From NCBI GenBank assembly GCA_937877465.1, contig CALFIT010000245.1:1-10533 (forward strand): a stretch of DNA of 10,533 nt, in the 5' to 3' direction. The position numbers and the translations under genes are program-made. This document shows positions 6,400-10,533 of the stretch, piece by piece; within the stretch, counting starts at the first letter, position 1, and every line of letters starts with the position of its first letter. The notes under the pieces are model-generated. The model had not been told where the DNA came from. It ran no database searches and saw only the letters and a list, made by a program, of their open reading frames with translations. Source of the stretch: an uncultured Bacteroidales bacterium (GTDB lineage: Bacteria; Bacteroidota; Bacteroidia; Bacteroidales; F082).

Positions 6400-6585
6400 A
6401 TGGCACATCCTAAAAGAAGACAGTCTCACACCAGAGGCGCGAAGAGAAGAACACATTACAAGGCAGAAACTCCTAACGTGACCGTCGATCCTACCACTGG
6501 CACCATGCACGTCATGCACCGTGCTTACTATGTGGACGGCGACCTTTACTACAGAGGTCAGTTGGTCATGGCCGCCAAGCAGTGA
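6400..6585 (+). CDS. rpmF: 50S ribosomal protein bL32, cysteine-free form
   Basis: The 61-residue product begins MAHPKRRQSHTRGAKRRTHY, the hallmark of bL32, a small protein of the large ribosomal subunit near the peptidyl-transferase region. The C-terminal half reads DPTTGTMHVMHRAYYVDG followed by DLYYRGQ. In many bacteria this half holds two CxxC pairs that bind zinc; here all four cysteines are absent, while the flanking H-V-x-H and YYRG positions are kept. Similar Cys-free L32 proteins occur in Flavobacteriia and other Bacteroidota. It follows yceD and is probably in the same transcript. The usual follow-on lipid genes (plsX, fabH) are not present downstream. Confidence 0.95.
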   Translation: MAHPKRRQSHTRGAKRRTHYKAETPNVTVDPTTGTMHVMHRAYYVDGDLYYRGQLVMAAKQ

Positions 6586-6655
6586 TTGCTGGCGCGTGAA
6601 CACGGCTCCGACGTGGACGCGAAAGGGCGTTTTGCACCCTTGATGGGATAAAAAA

Positions 6656-6672
6656 TTGGAAAAATTTTCCAA
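6656..6672. other. 17-base A/T-rich inverted repeat
   Basis: TTGGAAAA and TTTTCCAA flank a single central A. On the minus strand it is followed by a T-run, but no minus-strand gene ends here. Its place about 40 bases before the 6712 box would suit an operator or upstream element. The role is unknown. Confidence 0.3.
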
Positions 6673-6711
6673 AAAAATGTCCAAAACTGTGCCGTGAACG
6701 AAAAAAATGCC

Positions 6712-6719
6712 TATCTTTG
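6712..6719 (+). promoter_or_regulatory. Bacteroidetes-type -7 box upstream of a short leader or small RNA
   Basis: TATCTTTG matches TAnnTTTG exactly and is followed by GC, common after these boxes. No TTTG -33 element is visible at the expected distance. It points into the stretch that ends at the terminator at 6793-6825. Confidence 0.45.
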
Positions 6720-6724
6720 CATCG

Positions 6725-6825
6725 TTTTTCGATGTCAAGGGCATTGAGAAAAAATAAAGTCGGATTTTTTTCATAATCTTTATATTGTTTTTCCCCTCCT
6801 TTTTCCCCATCAGGAGGGGTTTTTT
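6725..6825 (+). ncRNA. Candidate small RNA or terminated leader transcript
   Basis: A transcript starting about 6 bases after the TATCTTTG box and ending in the terminator T-run would be about 100 bases. It contains no convincing reading frame. It could be an independent small RNA, an attenuated leader of the S46 peptidase gene, or simply the 3' untranslated region of yceD-rpmF with an internal box by chance. I do not recognise it as 6S, SRP, tmRNA or RNase P RNA. Confidence 0.3.
6793..6825 (+). terminator. Rho-independent terminator after yceD-rpmF / leader RNA
   Basis: CCCCTCCT (6793-6800) pairs perfectly with AGGAGGGG (6812-6819) across an 11-base loop, followed at once by six T (6820-6825). 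The eight-pair, mostly G:C stem and T-run make a strong plus-strand terminator. Confidence 0.85.
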
Positions 6826-6869
6826 GTGCTTTTGCCCGAACAAACCGCCTCGGATTCGGATTTTCTTCG

Positions 6870-6877
6870 TAATATTG
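6870..6877 (+). promoter_or_regulatory. Possible promoter box for the S46 peptidase gene
   Basis: TAATATTG differs from TAnnTTTG at one position and lies 30 bases before the ATG at 6907, downstream of the terminator. Since the terminator should stop reading from upstream, a promoter is expected in this short gap; this is the best candidate. Confidence 0.3.
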
Positions 6878-6906
6878 CAGTATTAAACGAATCAAACATA
6901 CTTTAT

Positions 6907-9051
6907 ATGATGAAAAAACTATTCTCATTAATTGCGGCCTTAGTGCTGTCGTTCATGACGGCCCGCGCCGACGAAGGCATGTGGCTGCCTTATGCCCTCA
7001 ATGGCCAGAACTTGGCCGAGATGCAAGCCATGGGCTGCAAGCTCACGGCTGAACAGATTTTCAGCTTCAACCAACCCAGCATTAAAGACGCCATCGTGCA
7101 ATTCGGTGGCGGCTGCACGGGCGAGATCATCTCGCCCGAAGGCCTGCTGCTCACCAACCACCACTGCGGCCTGAGCTATGTGCAGAAACACTCCTCCGTC
7201 GAGCACGACTACCTCACCGACGGCTTCTGGGCCAAGAGCAAAGGCGAGGAACTGCCCAACGCTGGCCTCTCCGTCCTATTTTTGAATAAGGTGGAAGACG
7301 TGACCGAAGCCGTGCTGAAGGGCGTCACCGCGCAGACCACCGAGGCCGAGCGCGAGGATCTCATCGCCATGAACGCAAGGGCGTTGCGCGACGACCGCAA
7401 AGGCGACCGCAAGGTGCGCGTCGAGATCGTGCCGTTCTACAGCGGCAACCAATACATCCTGTTCGAGTACGACGAGTACAAGGACGTGCGCTTGGTGTGC
7501 TGTCCGCCTTGGGGCATCGGCAAGTTCGGTGCCGACACCGACAACTGGACCTGGCCGCGTCATAAGGGCGACTTCAACATCTTCCGCGTCTATACCGCCC
7601 CCGACGGCAGCCCCGCCGAGTATTCCAAGGACAATATCCCGATGAAGTCAAAATGGTATCTTCCTATTAATTTAGGTGGCGTGAAGCCCGGCGACTATGC
7701 CATGATCCTCGGCTACCCCGGCTCGACCGACCGTTATTCGACCTCCTACACCGTGAAGAACGTCATCGAGGAAGAAGGTCCTGCTATTATCGACTGCCGC
7801 ACCACCAAGCTCGACAACTACCGCAAGCACATGGACGCCGACCAAGAGGTGTTCATCATGTACGCCTCAAAGCAGGCCAGCGTGTCGAACTACTGGAAAT
7901 ACTACATCGGGCAGGTAAAACAACTCAAGCGCAACCATGTGTATGAGAAGCGTTTAGCCCAAGAGGAGGACTTCATGGACTGGGTCAACGCCGACCCGCA
8001 GCGCAAGGCCGAATATGGCGACATCTTTGACGGCATCGCGAAGAAATGGGACATCCTCGACGAGATTGAGAAGTCGTTCATCTATCACCGCGAGGCCGGC
8101 TGGAATGGTGGCGAGGCCATCGCTTTCAGCCGCAGGTTCATGCGCATCAACAAGATGTTTGAGGACAAGGCCGACAAGGCCGACATCCAAGCCGCTGCCG
8201 AGCAGATGAAGCCTCAAGTGGAGACCTTCTTCAAAGATTACAGCATGCCTCTCGACCAAGACGTGACCGCCGCCTTGCTCGGACTCTTCTACAAGAACAT
8301 CTCCAACGACCTCATGCCGAGCGAAATCCTGCGCATCGGCGTGGCCACCAACGGCGACTTCAGCGACTATGTGGCCAAGGCTTTCGAGAAGTCCGTCTTC
8401 ACCGACAAGGCCCGCCTCGAAAAGTGGATGCAGAAGCCCAAAGCCCTGGACAAAGACCCGATTTTCGCCCTCGCGATGAACATCATCGAATCGTACCAGA
8501 CGCTGTATGCCCGTTATGAGGAAGCCCAAAACCTCGGCAACGAAGGCGAACGCCTCTACATGAAAGGCCTGATGGAGATGCAGAGCGACCGCAACTTCTA
8601 TCCCGACGCCAACTTCACCATGCGCCTGACCTATGGCACCGTGGAGCCTTACAAGGCCGCCGATGCCATCAACTACAGCTACTACACCACCATGGACGGC
8701 GTGATGGCCAAGTATGTGCCCGGCAACTGGGAGTTCGACATCCCGCAGGACGTGCGCGACCTCGCCAACCGCCGCGACTATGGCCGTTATGCCAACGAAA
8801 ACGGTGAGTTGGTCGTCAACTTCATCACCACCAACGACATCACGGGCGGCAACTCGGGCAGTCCCGTCATCGACGGCGAGGGCAACCTCATCGGTCTGGC
8901 TTTCGACGGCAACTGGGAGGCCATGAGTGGCGACCTCAGCTTCGAGCAAAAGGTGCAACGTACCATCTGCATGGACGCCCGCTATCTGCTCTGGTGCATC
9001 GAGAAGGTCGGTAAGTGCGACAATATCATCAAGGAATTGGTGATTAAATAA
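6907..9051 (+). CDS. dpp7: S46 family dipeptidyl-peptidase, DPP7-type
   Basis: This 714-residue serine peptidase of family S46 removes dipeptides from the N-terminus of peptides in the periplasm, feeding amino-acid fermentation. A signal peptide (MMKKLFSLIAALVLSFMTARA) precedes the mature DEGMW start. The chymotrypsin-fold triad is visible: TNHHCG (His86), RHKGDF (Asp222) and GGNSGSP (Ser650). The 136-residue His-Asp spacing equals that of Porphyromonas DPP7 (His89, Asp225), whose 712-residue length also matches. Eighteen residues after Ser650, in FDGN, is Gly668; DPP11 has Arg there for acidic P1 residues, so Gly points to DPP7-like preference for hydrophobic P1. I chose the ATG at 6907 (ATG at 6910 is equally possible) because it gives the signal peptide directly; an upstream in-frame GTG at 6826 falls in the terminator. 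The gene is GC-rich and appears intact. Confidence 0.93.
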   Translation: MMKKLFSLIAALVLSFMTARADEGMWLPYALNGQNLAEMQAMGCKLTAEQIFSFNQPSIKDAIVQFGGGCTGEIISPEGLLLTNHHCGLSYVQKHSSVEHDYLTDGFWAKSKGEELPNAGLSVLFLNKVEDVTEAVLKGVTAQTTEAEREDLIAMNARALRDDRKGDRKVRVEIVPFYSGNQYILFEYDEYKDVRLVCCPPWGIGKFGADTDNWTWPRHKGDFNIFRVYTAPDGSPAEYSKDNIPMKSKWYLPINLGGVKPGDYAMILGYPGSTDRYSTSYTVKNVIEEEGPAIIDCRTTKLDNYRKHMDADQEVFIMYASKQASVSNYWKYYIGQVKQLKRNHVYEKRLAQEEDFMDWVNADPQRKAEYGDIFDGIAKKWDILDEIEKSFIYHREAGWNGGEAIAFSRRFMRINKMFEDKADKADIQAAAEQMKPQVETFFKDYSMPLDQDVTAALLGLFYKNISNDLMPSEILRIGVATNGDFSDYVAKAFEKSVFTDKARLEKWMQKPKALDKDPIFALAMNIIESYQTLYARYEEAQNLGNEGERLYMKGLMEMQSDRNFYPDANFTMRLTYGTVEPYKAADAINYSYYTTMDGVMAKYVPGNWEFDIPQDVRDLANRRDYGRYANENGELVVNFITTNDITGGNSGSPVIDGEGNLIGLAFDGNWEAMSGDLSFEQKVQRTICMDARYLLWCIEKVGKCDNIIKELVIK

Positions 9052-9084
9052 ATGGGAATTTTTATTTCAAATCTTACTTTTTTG

Positions 9085-9092
9085 TATTTTTG
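9085..9092 (+). promoter_or_regulatory. Bacteroidetes-type -7 box for the zinc metallopeptidase gene
   Basis: TATTTTTG matches TAnnTTTG and lies 32 bases before the ATG at 9124, in the 72-base gap after the peptidase stop. The upstream T-rich sequence has no clean TTTG at the expected -33 position. No terminator is visible in this gap, so read-through from the S46 gene is also possible. Confidence 0.45.
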
Positions 9093-9123
9093 CGACCTCA
9101 TTAACCTCTAAAATCGTACAATT

Positions 9124-9990
9124 ATGAAAATGGATGGCAGAAGAACAAGCACCAATGTCGAAGACCGTCGCGGAAAAGGCACGGCCGTTGCCGCAGGAGG
9201 CATAGGCCTTGGTGGACTTATCATTTATTTGATCGTCAGCTTGATGGGTGGCGACCCTAGCGCCGTGATGGAGCAAATGCAACAAAACGGCAGCGAGGTT
9301 ACGACGACTGAATACGTTCCTACCGAACAGGAAAAGGAGTTTGAGCTGTTTGCCTCACAGGTCCTTGCCTCGACGGAAGACGTGTGGACGGAAGTGTTCA
9401 AGCAATATGGCGCCACCTATCGCACGCCCACGATGGTGATTTTCAAAGGCTCGGTCAACAGTGGCTGCGGCAGTGCGACATCCGATGTCGGCCCGTTCTA
9501 TTGCTCCGCCGACGAGAAGCTTTACCTCGACCTCGACTTCTTCAACGAGATGCAGCAGTCGATGGGCATCAAGGGCGACTTCGCCTGCGCCTATGTCATC
9601 GCCCACGAAGTGGGGCACCATGTCCAGAACCTGCTGGGAACGCTATCGGAAAAACACCAGCAGATGGCGCAATATGGCAAAAACGACTCGAGATACAACG
9701 AGACCAGTGTCCGCATCGAGTTGCAGGCCGATTGCTACGCCGGTGTGTGGGGCTATTATGAAAACAAGATGTTCGGTTCGCTTGAAGATGGCGACCTTGA
9801 GGAAGCCATCAACGCTGCCCAGAAGATTGGCGACGACTACCTGCAAAAGCAGGCCGGCTACCGTCAGGTGCAAAGCGACCTCTTCACTCATGGCACATCG
9901 CAACAGCGTATGCGTTGGCTGAAGAAAGGTCTCACCACGGGCGACCTCAGGCAAGGCGACACGTTTACGCCGGCTTACAACTCGTTGTAA
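9124..9990 (+). CDS. YpfJ-family neutral zinc metallopeptidase, membrane-anchored
   Basis: This 288-residue protein belongs to the putative neutral zinc metallopeptidase family (YpfJ/PF04228). It opens with MKMDGRRTSTNVEDRRG, the family's conserved N-terminal tail, then a single membrane segment at about 22-41 (AVAAGGIGLGGLIIYLIVSL). The ectodomain carries YRTPTMVIFKG and a CGSATSDVGPFYC segment (115-127) whose two cysteines could form a disulfide. The zinc site follows: HEVGHH (161-166, with His161, Glu162 and His165) and ELQADCYAGVW (199-209), where Glu199 is the likely third ligand. The C-terminal TSQQRMRWLKKGL is also conserved in the family. The substrate is not known. The protein is intact and follows the S46 peptidase on the same strand, which suggests envelope protein turnover, but a shared function is inference. 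Its transcript ends at the hairpin at 10017-10053. Confidence 0.92.
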   Translation: MKMDGRRTSTNVEDRRGKGTAVAAGGIGLGGLIIYLIVSLMGGDPSAVMEQMQQNGSEVTTTEYVPTEQEKEFELFASQVLASTEDVWTEVFKQYGATYRTPTMVIFKGSVNSGCGSATSDVGPFYCSADEKLYLDLDFFNEMQQSMGIKGDFACAYVIAHEVGHHVQNLLGTLSEKHQQMAQYGKNDSRYNETSVRIELQADCYAGVWGYYENKMFGSLEDGDLEEAINAAQKIGDDYLQKQAGYRQVQSDLFTHGTSQQRMRWLKKGLTTGDLRQGDTFTPAYNSL

Positions 9991-10016
9991 CATTCTGGTT
10001 TTTTGTCGCTACACAT

Positions 10017-10053
10017 ATAGAGGCGGTGCACCACACCGTCTCTATTGTTTTTT
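10017..10053 (+). terminator. Terminator between convergent genes, overlapping the transporter stop codon
   Basis: ATAGAGGCGGTG (10017-10028) pairs with CACCGTCTCTAT (10034-10045) over a 5-base loop, 12 pairs with one G-U, followed by a T-run at 10048-10053. It is a good terminator for the plus strand. The minus-strand transcript lacks a T-run after the hairpin, so it is less convincing in that direction. Confidence 0.8.
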
Positions 10054-10533
10054 GTGTCTGTCGTAATACCAGATCTGCCAGCTGTTGAAAAGGTTCTGGA
10101 AGATGGAATAGAACGCCAAGATGACCGAGGACAAAGGCGTGAGGTAATGGTTGGCCATCCAGATGCCCATGGCCGTGTTTTTCTGCCCAAGGAGTTGCCC
10201 GCCTGCGATGACATCGCCGTATTTGCCGCCAATCCATTTGCCCAAGCCGAACTGGACGACGCAAAACAGCAGGGCGCAAATGCCTAACCAAACGATGCTG
10301 CCCCAGTTGCCCTCGCCATGCAGGAAGATGAAGTCGATGGTCTGCCCGATGGTAAACAGCAGGGCGACCGACCACAGATAGAACGAGAGGCTGTTGTAGC
10401 GTTTCAGGAAGCCGCTGACCTTGGGTAGCCATGCTTGCAACGCCCAAGCCACGAAAAACGGCAGGCCAATGACCGTGCCCACGCGCTTCAGGATGGAAAG
10501 GAACGACGACAGGAAGGTCATCTCAGGATGTAC
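10042..10533 (-). CDS. BASS-type (bile acid:sodium symporter-like) transporter, C-terminal part
   Basis: The frame is open from the right edge (codons for V-H-P-E precede the first Met at 10521), so the gene is cut by the window and the Met at 10521 is probably internal. About 160 residues are visible, with hydrophobic segments near GTVIGLPFFVAWALQAWL, LSFYLWSVALLFTIGQTIDF, SIVWLGICALLFCVVQFGL and LTPLSSVILAFYSIFQNLF. The AGGQLLGQKNTAMGIWMA stretch resembles the broken helix of the bile acid:sodium symporter superfamily, where Gln and Asn take part in sodium binding. The FNSWQIW end is typical of YfeH-like members. Full-length members are about 300 residues with 10 helices. The transported substrate cannot be told; bile acid transport should not be assumed. 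It converges on the zinc metallopeptidase gene. Confidence 0.75.
   Translation of the reverse strand, partial: VHPEMTFLSSFLSILKRVGTVIGLPFFVAWALQAWLPKVSGFLKRYNSLSFYLWSVALLFTIGQTIDFIFLHGEGNWGSIVWLGICALLFCVVQFGLGKWIGGKYGDVIAGGQLLGQKNTAMGIWMANHYLTPLSSVILAFYSIFQNLFNSWQIWYYDRHKKQ

Larger units (their letters stand above)
6586..6906 (+). other. 320-base intergenic region between rpmF and the S46 peptidase gene
   Basis: No protein gene is supported here. The stretch contains an A/T palindrome (6656-6672), a TAnnTTTG box (6712-6719), a hairpin-forming CATCG-ttttt-CGATG (6720-6734), a strong terminator (6793-6825) and a weaker promoter-like box (6870-6877), each discussed separately. The order box-then-terminator suggests a short transcript of about 100 bases. 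Confidence 0.5.

Noticed and set aside
6826..6906. In-frame GTG at 6826 that would lengthen the S46 peptidase by 27 residues
   Set aside because: It lies right after the terminator T-run, would bury the signal peptide 27 residues inside the protein, and the ATG at 6907 gives a standard signal peptide at once.
7954..8958. Long minus-strand open frame (334 codons) opposite the S46 gene
   Set aside because: It is antisense to a clear peptidase, its product is a valine/histidine-rich artefact of GC-rich codons, and no family is recognisable.
9384..9922. Alternative plus-strand frames inside the zinc metallopeptidase gene
   Set aside because: They overlap the HEVGHH and ELQAD regions in the correct frame and yield arginine- or serine-rich nonsense.
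1..10533. tRNA, rRNA, transposase or CRISPR features
   Set aside because: I looked on both strands and saw no cloverleaf, rRNA motif, transposase, terminal inverted repeats or spaced direct repeats that I could support.

Overview
The window looks like a chromosomal segment of a Bacteroidota bacterium, most likely a Bacteroidales-type gut or host-associated anaerobe. The signs are an S46 dipeptidyl-peptidase, the tail of a GH92 alpha-mannosidase, the yceD-rpmF ribosomal pair, AT-rich start regions without a clear Shine-Dalgarno, and several TAnnTTTG boxes (the -7 element of Bacteroidetes sigma factor). A Cys-free L32 argues against Bacteroides proper, but the genus cannot be fixed from sequence reading alone.

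Layout. Positions 1-83 hold the last codons of a plus-strand GH92 glycosidase. Positions 70-5693 are a block of five minus-strand genes that resembles a defence or restriction island. In transcription order it holds a truncated YhcG/DUF1016 fragment, an AlbA_2 (Schlafen-like) protein with a GHKL-type ATPase domain, a large DUF2357 PD-(D/E)XK nuclease related to McrC, a short DinD-like/RhuM-like fusion, and a Vsr mismatch endonuclease. The last three are nearly contiguous (8 and 10 base gaps). A TAnnTTTG box at 5737-5744 on the minus strand could drive the whole block. The usual partners are missing: no McrB-type AAA+ motor for the DUF2357 protein and no cytosine methyltransferase for Vsr. Vsr also carries a degenerate heptamer repeat tract inserted in its zinc-binding loop. 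The block is therefore either an unusual compact system or a decaying restriction island.

Positions 5783-10053 are more GC-rich and housekeeping in character, all on the plus strand: yceD, rpmF, a leader or small-RNA-like stretch ending in a strong terminator (6793-6825), a secreted DPP7-type S46 peptidase, and a membrane-anchored YpfJ-family zinc metallopeptidase. A 12-bp hairpin plus T-run (10017-10053) ends this group. It overlaps the stop codon of a convergent minus-strand gene for a BASS-type (bile acid:sodium symporter-like) transporter, which runs off the right edge.

Functionally, the right half combines ribosome biogenesis and envelope or periplasmic proteolysis. The left half is DNA-directed (nuclease, repair endonuclease, DNA-binding and ATPase regulators) and is the accessory part of the window.
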